Assembly: GCA_012934845.2 (NCBI GenBank)
Contig: WNNJ02002652.1
Span: 1 to 64,000 of the forward strand
Length of the DNA: 64,000 nucleotides
Source of the DNA: Pomphorhynchus laevis
Lineage: Eukaryota; Acanthocephala; Palaeacanthocephala; Echinorhynchida; Pomphorhynchidae
Direction of reading: 5' to 3'
The notes below the pieces were generated by a model. The model was not told the DNA's origin, made no database searches, and worked only from the letters and a program-made list of their open reading frames with translations. Numbering within the stretch: position 1 is the stretch's first letter; every line of letters starts with the position of its first letter. A program made the position numbers and the translations under genes. Of the stretch, positions 1 through 8,904 are shown piece by piece.

Positions 1-357
1 CGATACTGATTTCGCCCGTTCCTACAACTAAGCAAACTTACAGTTTTACCGTATAAACCTAAAGCTACTTACAGCTGGAGACACTGTTTTCGCTCTATTC
101 GAGGAATTTATGCAATGTATTAACGCGCCGTCTAATGTACAACTCACAATTCTTTGAAACTTTATATCACAGGAGATTTTTAAATCAATTCCAACGGCCG
201 ATTCCCATAACAAGGCTGTAAAGATATAAAAGGCAATGTACGACAAGCCAGTCAATGTCGTGTACGCTCGCCATCAACTCGAAGGTAAAGGCATTCAACA
301 ATACATTAATACGTTGAAGCAACTCACAGTTGAATGCTACTTCAAGGACGTTACATC
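1..357 (+). mobile_element. Ty3/gypsy-type gag fossil, fragment
   Basis: Translated pieces near 236-360 match the gag capsid region of Ty3/gypsy-type elements: the motif PVNVVYARHQLEGKG followed by a segment ending in KQLTVECYFKDVT corresponds to the well-known pattern with ARHLLATR and LKTLSKDCNF. It is an old, broken fragment cut by the window start. The sequence is interrupted by a LINE at about position 370 and seems to resume for a few dozen bases at 1650-1690. The pol fossil at 3265-4409 lies on the same strand and could belong to the same original insertion, but this is an inference. Confidence 0.5.
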
Positions 358-369
358 TGTGAACATTGT

Positions 370-1649
370 AAATAAATAAATAAAGATTTTCTTAATAACA
401 AATAATACATGGTGAAGGAATAAATAAATGTCAGATCAGTTCCAAGATAAACAAAAGAAATAACAAGACAGCACGTGTTAGTCTTCTTCAATGTTCAAGG
501 CATCAAATCCAGGGGGATCTGAGCCCCCCAACCGATCCAACACGCCGCCTTCCGACTGAACCACCCGGGGTCTTTCACCCCCCGAAGAATCCAATCGGCG
601 CGAACTATGCTGGGTAAACGAGAGACGAGGAGCTTAAGAAACCTTAGCCTTTGCTCTGGGGGACGTCCTCTTGAGAAAAAGACTAGTCCCGAGATAGCCC
701 AGGTACCCCAAAGGCGTACCTGGGTTTTCACTTTCAATGACAGATGCTGAGCCCGTTTCAGAGCCCACCTAGCTTTCCTCAGGATACGTTTAAGTCTATC
801 CAGGTCAGCTTTCGCCGACCAGTTCACCGTAACGGTGAACCCCAGGTATTTTACCCGACATGTGAAGGTGGGGAGTGGTTCAGAGGCAAATATGGAGGAA
901 AGTGCTGAGAGTGCTAATCTCTTAAGTTTTTTCTTTGTTGCAGTGGTGCCATGAAAGACAACCGCCTGCGATTTGGCGGAGTTTAAAATAAGATTGGATT
1001 TGGGTAACTGGTCTTTTAATCTTAAAAAGAAGCGGCTGATGTTAGAAACTACGTCTTTACACCTGTGTCCAGAGAACAGGGCTGTGGTGTCATCAGCATA
1101 CACCACAAGACGTTGTTCGCGCTTAAATATTTTGAATAGATTAATGGAGGCAGCAAGATATAAGATAGGAGAAAGAGGTGAACCTTGAGGCACACCTGTA
1201 ATAGGGTAAAACTGACGCGCATCAGGGTCGTCTTCATAATAAAACCGCTTGGTGTACAGCAGAATCTCCACCCTGTTCACAATTCTCGCAGGCAACCCGA
1301 GGGACCTAAGAGAAGAGATCACAAAAGGAATGGAGATGCGGTCAAATGCACCAGAAAAGTCAAGGAAAATAGCCACAACTAGGCGATGGCTATTCTCCCG
1401 ACAAAACTGCTCCAACTCACCTACTGCCGAATGGACCGAGCGACCTATGACGAACCCATGAAAACCTGGAGGGATCAAATTTCGCCTACTTAAATGGTCG
1501 CGGATTTTACGCGCAAGCGCTTATTCGTAAATCGACACAAGGGAATTTTGAATCGAAATGGGTCGCAGGTCTTTAGGACATGAGCAGGATTTTTTCTTAG
1601 GAATAAAAACACGCTTACTAATATTGATGCCTGCTACATCAGATGGGGA
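370..1649 (-). mobile_element. Jockey/R1-like LINE, 5'-truncated copy with 12-bp TSD
   Basis: The minus strand carries reverse-transcriptase coding sequence (RPISIQNS motif near 1560 to the C-terminus near 495), an untranslated tail and a 3' end rich in TAAA units at about 370-390. The insertion is framed by the 12-mer TGTGAACATTGT at 358-369 and 1650-1661, a clear target-site duplication. The 5' part of the LINE (ORF1, endonuclease) is missing. Two relatives occur at 21050-21410 and 48252-49718, and the 3' tails of this copy and the latter share the ATCTTTA-rich end. The target is the gag fossil at the window start, so the LINE is the younger insertion. Confidence 0.8.
495..1565 (-). pseudogene. 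LINE reverse transcriptase (Jockey/R1-like), partial
   Basis: Minus-strand reading frame of 327 codons, open from 1478 to 495, extended upstream across one in-frame stop to the motif DLRPISIQNS. Visible RT motifs in order: RPIS near 1560, FLDFSGAFD (motif A, catalytic Asp), GVPQGSPLSP (motif B), VVYADDTTALF (motif C with both Asp), then FHGTTATKKKLK and VKYLGFTVTVNWS of the thumb region. It would copy the element's own RNA at a nicked target. No endonuclease is encoded in this fragment, so it could not move itself. The RT core has an undamaged catalytic triad, unlike the copy at 48252-49718, where motif A reads FLAFSAAFD. Confidence 0.8.
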
Positions 1650-1716
1650 TGTGAACATTGTGACCAGACCATTCTAAATGCGTTCATCATGAAATGATCA
1701 TCGGAAGAACGAAGAA

Positions 1717-1762
1717 AAACACTGTTATATGATATTTCGTCATCACTAATAGTTATCATTCG
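1717..1762 (-). ncRNA. Degenerate hammerhead ribozyme motif a1
   Basis: On the minus strand the right half is well kept: AGTGATGAC (3' side of stem II) directly followed by GAAA. The left core reads ATGATAA where CTGATGA is expected (5 of 7 positions kept), and the 5' side of stem II is decayed. After GAAA the spacing to the expected cleavage position and the ACAGTG of stem I match motif b1. Read alone it would be weak; it is supported by its collinear position with b1 in the other repeat copy. Confidence 0.45.
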
Positions 1763-2054
1763 TTTCTATCTACGCCCGGATGTAGGGAAGGACTAGCAAA
1801 CAGCAAACAACGAATAATTTGAATGATGTACTAGAACACTTCTAGTAACAACCATCATTGAGTTCTAAATCAGCACTGCCGCTTTACAAAAACATGTCAA
1901 AAGGAAAATCACTTGCAAATGCAGCGCAAGATAGTTTTATATCGGCAAACTTCTTTTATAAATATCTCTTATTTATTTATTACAACGAGAGTGATAACAA
2001 TTTGCATGAATTTATTATAGTAATTGTTAGCCAGACTAGGAATAACGACAAAAA

Positions 2055-2104
2055 AACACTGCAAGTTGCCGCTTCGTCATCAATATGACACTAATCTGAC
2101 AGTA
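2055..2104 (-). ncRNA. Degenerate hammerhead ribozyme motif a2
   Basis: Minus strand: stem II is perfect (GTCAT, loop ATTG, ATGAC), followed by GAAG instead of GAAA, then CGGCAAC and TTGCAGTG. The upstream flank TACTGTCA can pair with TTGCAGTG at 7 of 8 positions (G-U pairs counted), which fits stem I. The CTGATGA core strand is decayed to GATTAGT. It lies 337 bp from a1, giving the monomer length of this copy. Confidence 0.5.
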
Positions 2105-2187
2105 CCCTTCCACTGCTGTATGCTGTGGAAGACAAGAAAACGAAAACAATAAATCACTGAATGAATAAATAAATCATAAATGATTCA

Positions 2188-2238
2188 TCAACGAATCAGT
2201 GATGAGTCGTAGTGATCACGAAACGGCATCAAGCAGTT
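2188..2238 (+). ncRNA. Hammerhead ribozyme motif a3 (opposite strand)
   Basis: Plus strand: GTGATGA (core with first C changed to G), GTCGTAGTGATCAC for stem-loop II, then an intact GAAA and CGGCATC at the expected cleavage side. The homologous motif at 3159-3190 keeps CTGATGA but has GGAA, so the two copies together imply an intact ancestral core. Stem I pairing is not obvious on this strand, which lowers confidence. Confidence 0.5.
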
Positions 2239-2290
2239 GTTTCGTCATTCCTCTGCGTCTTGCAAAATAAAACTATCAAAAATTCTCGCC

Positions 2291-2689
2291 GATTGGTATA
2301 ACTCTCGATTTGATAAAAACCAATATTTGTTATTCGTGATATGTTCAGTTTATAAAACAGCAAACATTTTATTCCATTTTTATTTTTTTAAGGTAATGTA
2401 GCATTCGCTTAACATAACCAAGACATAATGTTAAGATTTTTAATGAAGATTAAAACATAAAAAACTTTTCATTTTTTAAAATATTTACAAAATTCAAGTT
2501 TTTAGTTATGTTTATAATACATGACGTGGTCAAGTATTTACAGTTAAATTGATTTTTTAATGCAGATAATCAAATATCAAATGAATCTACAAGTCTAAAG
2601 GTTCTATAATTTAAGTTTCTACAAAACAACGTTTATATTTTCAATGGATATATTCGAAAACAGAAAAATCATTGTTATTCATTTTTAGT
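2291..2689. other. AT-rich spacer between the two hammerhead repeats
   Basis: About 400 bp of very AT-rich sequence with no reading frame of note and no similarity that I can see to the flanking repeat copies. If copies A and B are termini of one element, this is its interior; otherwise it is the unrelated space between two insertions. Confidence 0.4.
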
Positions 2690-2710
2690 TAGACACAGAG
2701 TAACGACGGA

Positions 2711-2760
2711 GAACACTGCAAGATGCTATTTCGTCATCACTGTGATTCATCAGTTCCACT
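2711..2760 (-). ncRNA. Hammerhead ribozyme motif b1
   Basis: Minus strand: intact CTGATGA core, a stem-loop ending in AGTGATGAC, intact GAAA, then TAGCATC with cleavage expected after the C, then TTGCAGTG. Both conserved core strands are present at the right spacing. Stem III would be very short (A-U, U-A around a 3-nt loop), as in the minimal hammerheads of retroelements. Stem II is weakened by changes on its 5' side. Confidence 0.65.
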
Positions 2761-3032
2761 TTCATCTTATTGTTGGATGCAAAGGAGGTCTAGCAGACGA
2801 CAATCAACGAAAATTTGAACAATGTACGAGAACACTTCTAGCTACATCGTCATCGAGTGCTAGACCATCACTACCGCTTCACAAAAAAGTCATAAGCGAA
2901 AGCACTTGCAAATCTTAGCCCACGATAACTTTATATCGGCAAATTTCTTTTATAAATATCTTAAAACGAAAGTGATACTAATTTGGGTGAATTTATGATA
3001 GTAATTTCAGCAAGACTCGGAAGAACGACGAA

Positions 3033-3084
3033 AAGCATTGCTAGATGCCCTTTCGTCATGGCTATGACTCAACAGTGACAGTAC
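3033..3084 (-). ncRNA. Hammerhead ribozyme motif b2
   Basis: Minus strand: CTGTTGA (one core change from CTGATGA), a perfect stem II (GTCAT, loop AGCC, ATGAC), intact GAAA, then GGGCATC and TAGCAATGC. The upstream TACTGTCA pairs with TAGCAATG at about 6 of 8 positions. Together with b1 it gives the family consensus of a type with short stem III. Confidence 0.65.
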
Positions 3085-3158
3085 TCTACCACTGCTGGAT
3101 GCAGTGGAGTACTAGCAGACGTCAATCAACAAATCACTGAAGATTCATCAACGCATTA

Positions 3159-3190
3159 CTGATGAGTCGTAGTGATGACGGAACGGCATC
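3159..3190 (+). ncRNA. Hammerhead ribozyme motif b3 (opposite strand)
   Basis: Plus strand: intact CTGATGA, stem II GTCG/TGAC around TAGTGA, then GGAA in place of GAAA, then CGGCATC. Same family as the minus-strand motifs but inverted, about 100 bp from b2, mirroring a2 and a3 in copy A. Confidence 0.55.
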
Positions 3191-3264
3191 AACTTTGCTT
3201 CGTCTTTTTTCCGCGTCTGGCTAAAAATGACTAACAAAAATTTACGCTAATTGGTATAACTCTT

Positions 3265-4409
3265 GTTTTGATAATAATCCTAGGTGGCTATCGATTGAGA
3301 CTGACATCGGGCATACAGTAGGAACCTGTCAGTTGTGCCAGAGCAGAAGAAACGCTTCACCTGAAGTGCCTTCACATCAGTGGGATGTACCGATGCAACC
3401 ACAGGAGCGCTTGCATGTAGACTTTGCCCGTCCGGTAGCGGGTCGCTTGTTCATATTAGTGTTCGACGCTTATAGTCATTGGCCAGAAATTGAAGAGATA
3501 ATAAATACATCGGCAAGCGAGACAATTAAGATGCTATGAAGTATGCTATCACGAATGGGAATACCAAAACAAATTGTATCCGATTATGGACAACCATTCA
3601 CTTCGCGAAAATTCCGAATGTTTTGTACAGACAATGGCATACATTATATCATGACATCTCCGTACCATCCCCAAACCAATTGGTTTGTAGAACGATTGGT
3701 GCAGACATTTAAACGCAGAGTCGACATTTCAGAAGGAAATCTAGAGTTGACATTGGCACAGTTCCTAATGACTTACCGAAATACGAAGCAGAGTAGTACT
3801 GGATTATCCCCTGCAGTTTTGATGTTTATAAGAAGGTTATCAACAATATGGGATCGGTTACGGCCAAACCTTCAAACGATAGTACAATCAAGAAGGGAAG
3901 TACAGAAGCAACATGATACAAGGGCTCAACCTCGGTCGTTTTTGGTATCGCAGTCAGTTTGGTTAATAGACACAGAGAAAAGGTGACAACTGGGATTCAT
4001 AATGTCGAAGAACGGAAGCGAATCGTATACGGTAGACATTCCAGCTGGACCTAGACGACGCCATGCTAATGAAATTCGAAATAAGTTTGTCAGAGTCAAA
4101 GCGATGAATTCGGGTACCGAAGACCGTCATCAAGAGTGTTCAAGAACATATTTGGAAGGTGGAACGATAGACGACGATATGGAAACATGGTCCCAAGTTA
4201 CTCCTCCACTAAGCATCAACGACGAAGAACCTGCGAGAACTGGTGAAACAAACACCACAATGAATCAACGAGTCGATCATGCGGAGATAACGGCGTTAAG
4301 AAAAAGTACTAAGCAGCGGAAGAGACCTGTGCGATTTGACACCCTCGTTGATATGTGGGGAAGAAGGGATGTAGCAGATGCAACAAAGCGGTCAATGCTA
4401 GAACAATAG
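3265..4409 (+). mobile_element. Ty3/gypsy-type pol fossil (integrase and tail)
   Basis: Translation shows the integrase zinc-binding end (a C-x2-C pair in GTCQLCQSRR), then a retroviral-type integrase core with HVDFA, FDAYSHWPEI, SDYGQPFTS and SPYHPQTN, and a C-terminal basic tail with KSTKQRKRPVRFDTL typical of gypsy pol ends. It is an old fragment, broken in a few places, with no protease or RT visible upstream. The hammerhead repeat copies lie immediately before it. Its last codons are duplicated at 5643. Confidence 0.8.
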
Positions 4410-4600
4410 CCAATAACAACATACCACAAAAACGGTTCTTTTAAGTGGTAGTGTATACGTAGAAGCATTGTTCAATTTAGTGACCATTATGTTATTGAAT
4501 GACAGCGTGTTGTAATGTGACTATATAACTGGTTTCTTGACTGGCTTTAAGATGGAAAAAAGGAACTTGTATCTTTTTAAATTGTTGTGATTCCGTTCAA
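4370..4600 (+). repeat. Direct repeat, left copy (pol tail and 3' flank)
   Basis: About 215-230 bp closely matching 5643-5854. It includes the last codons of the gypsy pol fossil and following non-coding sequence. Both copies are followed by the same 12-bp minisatellite, so the duplicated unit is the pol tail plus minisatellite, roughly 1.27 kb. Confidence 0.8.
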
Positions 4601-4664
4601 CGTTATTGCAACTTGCGACGAGGGTGAGCGGCATAAATTCAAGCAATTTATAGAGCAATTTTCG

Positions 4665-5640
4665 TTCTTATTTTCTTCCTATTTTCGTTCTTTCTCGGTT
4701 TCTAGTATCGTTCTTATTGCCATTTCTATTGCTGTTCCAATTTGCGTTCCTATTGGCGTTCCAATTGGCATCCTTATTATCATTCTTATTGGCCATCATA
4801 TTGGCATTCTATTGGCGTTACTATTGGCGTTCTTTTTGACGTTCTTATAAGCGTTCTTATTGGCCTTTCTAGTAATGATTCCTAGTGGCGTTCTTATTTT
4901 CGATTATATTGTCGTTCCTATTTTAGTTTCTACTGCCTTTCCTATTGTATTCCTCTAAGCGGTCTTATTTGGGTTCCCATTAGAGTTTATATTGGCGTTC
5001 CTAATTGCATTTATATGTGCGTTTCTTTTTGAGTTCCTATTAGCGTTCCTAAATGCGTTCTTATTGCCCCTCATATGAGCGTTCTTACTTGCGTTCCTAC
5101 TTTCGTTCTTTCTGGTTTCTAGTATCGTTCTTATTGCCGTTTCTATTGCTGTTCCTATTTGCGTTCCAATTGGCGTTCCAATTGGCGTTCCTATTATCAT
5201 TCTTATTAGCGTTTCTATTTTCGTTCCAATTGGTATTCTTATTGGCGTACTTTTTTGGGTTCCTAGTGGCGTTTATAGTGTCGTTATTAGTGTCTTTCCG
5301 TGTGGCGTTCCTAGTAACGTTCCTAGTGGCGTTTCTAGTGGCGTTCCTAGTGGCGTTCCTAGTGGCGTTCCTAGTGGCGTTCCTAGTGGCGTTCCTAGTG
5401 GCGTTCCTAGTGGCGTTCCTAGTGGCGTTCCTAGTGGCGTTCCTAGTGGCGTTCCTAGTGGCGTTCCTAGTGGCGTTCCTAGTGGCGTTTCTTGTGGTGT
5501 TCCTAGTGGCGTTCTTTGTGGCGTTCCTAGTAACGTTCCTAGTGGCGTTTCTAGTGGCGTTTCTAGTGGCGTTCCTTGTGGTTTTCTAAGTGTTGCTTTT
5601 AGTTACGTTCCTAGTAACATTCCTAGTGGCGTTCCTAGTG
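4665..5640 (+). repeat. 12-bp minisatellite, unit GTTCCTAGTGGC
   Basis: Roughly 80 units of a 12-mer. Units at the left end (4665-5280) are diverged (GTTCCTATTGGC, GTTCTTATTGGC and so on); 5341-5484 holds 12 perfect consecutive units; divergence rises again toward 5580. Because 12 is a multiple of 3, long frames stay open by chance (LVAF repeats on plus, NA/RN-rich on minus); I do not regard them as genes. Confidence 0.95.
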
Positions 5641-5642
5641 GC

Positions 5643-5854
5643 TGTAGCAGATGCAACAAAGCGGTCAATGCTTGAACAATAGCCAATAACAACATACCAC
5701 AATAGCGGTCCTTTTAAGTGGTAGTGTATACGTGGAAGCATTGTTCAATTTAGTGACCATTATGTTATTGAATGACGACCTGTTGTAATGTGACTATATA
5801 ACTGATTTCTTGTTTGGTTGTTTAATAAAATTTTTTTGTAATTCCGTTCAACTT
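5643..5854 (+). repeat. Direct repeat, right copy
   Basis: Second copy of 4370-4600. It interrupts the minisatellite, which resumes at 5858. The last part differs (TTTAATAAAATTTT in place of the TTTAAGATGG-type stretch). Confidence 0.8.
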
Positions 5855-5857
5855 TAT

Positions 5858-5922
5858 GGCAGTGGCGTTCCTAGCGGCGTTCCTAGTGGCGTTTCTAGTG
5901 CCGTTCTTAGTGGCGTTCTTAT
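5858..5922 (+). repeat. 12-bp minisatellite, resumed
   Basis: Five or so further GTTCCTAGTGGC-type units after the duplicated pol tail. They end exactly where the RLE-A LINE fragment begins. Confidence 0.85.
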
Positions 5923-7195
5923 TTGCTTTTGCGACACTGCGCGTCAGCCCCTAGAGTGGCATTTTACATGAGAAACGTTGACTTCCGTTTTATGGGCGAC
6001 TTCTGCCATCGATTCGACGAGGCAGTTATGCGCGCACTTGGAATAATCACATCAGTTCAACTTCCAATCAAGGCAAAGGGTCAAGCTGAACTTCCTCTAA
6101 AAATGGGCGGACTCGGTCTGAGAAGTACTCTGAAACACTGTTCAGCAGCCCTTATTGCAAGCACTCAAGCTGTCGCAACTTCTCTTGATCTGGATGCTAG
6201 TACTTTTCCAGGATTCATCAAATCAAAAAACGCACCAGAGAAAGTTTCAACTAAGTTCGTTGTGTCGACAGTGCAGGGAAAATTGTCCTCTCTCATTGAC
6301 TCAGCCATGCTAGATCAGTTAAAATCGAGATCGAGTGAGGCGGACAAAGCGCGAATACTTTCAGTGTCCTCTAACCACGCAAATGCTTGGCTACAATGTA
6401 CACCCAAAGTCTTGGTCTATCGCTGACCGACAACGAATTTTCTGTTCTAATACGTATCTGGCTGGGCATTTCCATTTCTGATGAAATCTACAGGTGCAGT
6501 AGGTGTTACCGTAAAGCTGATTGTATGGCTTTTCATGCCTTAACATGCTTTTTTGGAGGTTTCCCAGGCCTACGTCATAATGGCATATGAGACATTGTTT
6601 TTCAGGCTGCACAATCGGCTGGAATGCACGTTGAACGAGAAGTCCCGAACCTGATAAAGAATCTCAGATAAACACCCGCTGATATTCTAATTTATGAAGA
6701 TCCGCCGGAAGCAGTGGATTTTGCGGTTACAAACCCGCTACAGAAGACCTACATCCGCCATACCGCTCGTATCCAACTTTTCTCTGCCAATGAATACGCC
6801 TCCAATGTCAAAGACAGGACATACCGGGCTCAAATGATCGAAGCAGGGTACAACTTCACTCTCGCTGTGCTAGAGTGTTATTGAGGATGGAATCCAGAGG
6901 TTGAGCAAGTAGTTAGGCGCATAGCTCGAAATTTAGCTCTTTGTTCATCAATGTCGTACGATATTGCTGCAGCCCGCCTGTTTCAGCGTATTCCAATCGC
7001 GTTGATGCGAGTTAATGCAAAAGCCGTTCTATCGAGCATTGAAATCAATTATCATCCTTATTTCGACCAAATAAATCAGAACATTTGTCATCCTGAACCT
7101 CGCGAAGTTTGCATTCACAGTTCAACACCTGATTACGATTTTCTTGACTCCACGATAATACATATGTTTCCGAATGATGATGGTCAAAAATAATT
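5923..7195 (+). mobile_element. RLE-A LINE fragment (RT thumb, zinc finger, endonuclease)
   Basis: 5'-truncated relative of the element at 39500-42688: LLLRHCASAPRVAFYMRNVD at the start matches LLLRHCASAQRIAFLMRNVD there. Order: RT thumb/connector (5923-6420), a C-x2-C...H-x3-C zinc-finger-like motif (RCSRCYRKADCMAFHALTC, about 6490-6550), the RHN motif, then a restriction-endonuclease-like segment PADILIYEDPPEAVDFAVTN (about 6677-6740). A frameshift near 6405 and in-frame stops (for example after RHNGI near 6590) break it. The order finger then PD...D resembles R2-type LINEs. The fragment begins abruptly at the minisatellite edge. Confidence 0.7.
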
Positions 7196-7414
7196 ACCCC
7201 AATCAGACAAAGAAGCAGTTGCGAAGCCCGCGAATTTAATATTTCTGAAAGCGGGCCTACAAAGCCTTCATCCGCCAGCGTTTCCCGCATATCACTGAAC
7301 CGGACAAAGGGTTCCGACGAACTAATACCAAAATCCATATGCAGTCAAATCAACCGAGATAAAAAGTGTGAAGATTTTCGAGAATTCCTAAGATTAAAAG
7401 ATTATTGATTACAG
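7196..7414. other. Unassigned spacer
   Basis: About 220 bp between the RLE-A fragment and the phosphatase copy. It contains no recognised coding sequence; it could hold the LINE's 3' end or the phosphatase 5' leader. Confidence 0.4.
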
Positions 7415-8645
7415 ATGCCCACCAATATGCGCGGGCTTGCTCTGAGTCAATTAAAAGATCTAAATCTTACGAATGAATGGGCTCGCGACTATGAACCGTC
7501 GGGTGAATATAACTACAATGCAGATCCATTTTTAGAACGCAATGGAGAAGTTGACAGCACATTAGTAAAGCTTAAAATTGTCAAACATCGTATATTAATG
7601 CAAACTTTGTTGGATATAAACCTGCAAATCGATCATACATACTCACTCAGGGCCCTTTGTGGAAAAGGGCCGTTTCAAATGCTTCCATTATTTTACAATG
7701 GAGTGCACTATGGACAAAATACTAATCGATGGTCTTACCGAAGAAGATACGGCAATTATGCGTTTAAACGATATCGATATGACTGTTGAACTTCAATCTG
7801 AAATACATAACGACTCGTTTGTAAAGAGGAATTTAAAAATTCTAAAAGGCAATACAGGCGAAACAAGATATATACATCATTACAATTATATTGATTGGCC
7901 TTACTTTGGCGAACCCTCTTGTCCTAAAAATTTCCTTCGTTTTCTTAGCATATTACGAAGTCAACATGCCTTCGAAAACTTACCAGTTATTTATTGCAGT
8001 GCTAGTATCGGAAGAAGTGGCACGTTTGCTTTTGTAGATATCGTACTCACTCTACTTGCAGCAAGTTAAGGTTGTAGCTCTCATGTTCAACTTATGAATA
8101 TTTTACACCATCTTCGTAATCAACGTCCTGGGCTTATTCAAACACCGGAGCAGCTCAGATTCTGTTTCCTGTCAATCATACAAACGTTCTGCGATGTCAA
8201 CATGAAGGTCAACCATAAATGGGTATCGGAGTTTATCGATTTTATTGAAGAAGATTCCTCTATAAATCTAAAATCTGTTGTTACCGAAACTGCAAAACAA
8301 GAAAATAGCCTTACACATCCAGATTCGACAACGGCAACGCCTTCTGATACAAAATTAACTAATGATGATAACGTTGATCAACTATGCGAGAAAGTAATGA
8401 ATCACATGCTAGACCAATGCTGTAGCACGAAGGAATTTAATATCGATATGATAGCTGGATATTCAAGTATGAAGGTTGTTACGTGTTGAAAACTGGTCGA
8501 TAAAATAGAATTTGTCCAGAATTGCCTGGTAAGTTCTGACGAATCATCATCTACATCTAATGAGGATTTCGATAAAAACGGCGGCGATCTCGATGATTGC
8601 TGGACTGAAACAGACAGTTCAACTAATACAGATAATGCAAATTAA
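7415..8645 (+). pseudogene. Intronless protein tyrosine phosphatase copy (PTPN1/PTPN2-like)
   Basis: Pieces of a classical non-receptor tyrosine phosphatase lie in order on the plus strand without introns. They are a short N-terminal stretch (frame 2), YINANFVGYKPANRSYILTQ (frame 1, about 7594-7653), the VEKGRFKCFHYF segment (frame 3, 7659 on), the WPD-loop region, the P-loop, and GLIQTPEQLRFCFLSII (Q-loop). The WPD loop reads DWPYFG, so the general-acid Asp is Tyr. The P-loop reads YCSASIGRSGT instead of HCSAGIGRSGT; Cys (7995-7997) and Arg remain. About 22 residues are missing between TQGPL and EKG. One in-frame TAA follows LLAAS (about 8067) and a TGA lies at about 8487, after which the frame continues to a TAA at 8643-8645 with an acidic Ser/Asp-rich tail. 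Intronless structure suggests a processed copy. The enzyme family dephosphorylates phosphotyrosine in the cytosol or ER surface; this copy should be inactive. Confidence 0.8.
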
Positions 8646-8772
8646 CTATTTAGTTTAGTTGAAACAAATTTTGATTTTATTGTATTACATATATTGTTTA
8701 CTTTAGCTTAATGGTAGTTCAGTTTTGTCAGCTTTAAACACTGTTTAGGAGTCTGTTAATGTGATTTAAAAG
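8646..8772. other. 3' flank of phosphatase copy
   Basis: AT-rich sequence with no poly-A tract that I can identify as the end of a processed transcript. It runs into the hammerhead-like motif. Confidence 0.3.
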
Positions 8773-8818
8773 CCACGGTAGTGATGAGTTTCGTAAGAGC
8801 AAAACGCGTCTGCCGTTG
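8773..8818 (+). ncRNA. Hammerhead-like motif upstream of PLE1
   Basis: Plus strand: CCACGGTA, then GTGATGA, a possible short stem-loop (GTTT...GAGC), then AAAACGCGTC and TGCCGTTG. CACGGTA pairs with TGCCGTT at 6 consecutive positions (one G-U), which fits stem I; ACGCGT would be the tiny stem III before the expected cleavage C. Two core positions differ from the consensus (first C of CTGATGA is G; GAAA is AAAA). Penelope-like elements are known to carry minimal hammerheads near their ends, and PLE1 sequence begins 220 bp away. Confidence 0.45.
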
Positions 8819-8904
8819 TTGAAGTTCATCGTAACACATAGGATGATTTGCCACACGTAGCAACTATGAATATTCCGAGAATAATTTGGTTATATTTATT
8901 GGTC

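Larger units (their letters stand above)
1690..2290 (-). repeat. Hammerhead-bearing repeat, copy A
   Basis: About 600 bp of non-coding sequence alignable end to end with 2690-3262 (copy B), same orientation. It contains two minus-strand hammerhead-like motifs 337 bp apart (1717-1762 and 2055-2104) and a plus-strand one (2188-2238). Sequence following each minus motif on the plus strand is itself related (a GGATGYAG-like stretch, then AGCAGAC/AGCAAAC and CAATCAAC-like words), so the block reads as one full monomer plus the start of another. I see no protein. The arrangement resembles small retrozyme-like repeats, which have one self-cleaving motif per monomer. Confidence 0.6.
2690..3262 (-). 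repeat. Hammerhead-bearing repeat, copy B
   Basis: Second copy of the 1690-2290 repeat, better conserved. Minus-strand motifs at 2711-2760 and 3033-3084 are 322 bp apart; the plus-strand motif is at 3159-3190. The stretch after the second minus motif (GGATGCAG, then AGCAGACGTCAATCAAC) repeats the stretch after the first (GGATGCAA, then AGCAGACGACAATCAAC), showing a tandem start of the next monomer. It ends at about 3262, directly before the pol fossil. Confidence 0.65.

Noticed and set aside
973-1461. Several plus-strand ORFs within the first LINE
   Set aside because: Shadows of the minus-strand RT frame, which shows all expected motifs.
4955-5589. Long open frames of LVAF repeats (plus) and NANRNA-like repeats (minus)
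   Set aside because: The 12-bp unit is a multiple of three and lacks stops in several frames, so open frames are automatic. No start context, no non-repeat domain.
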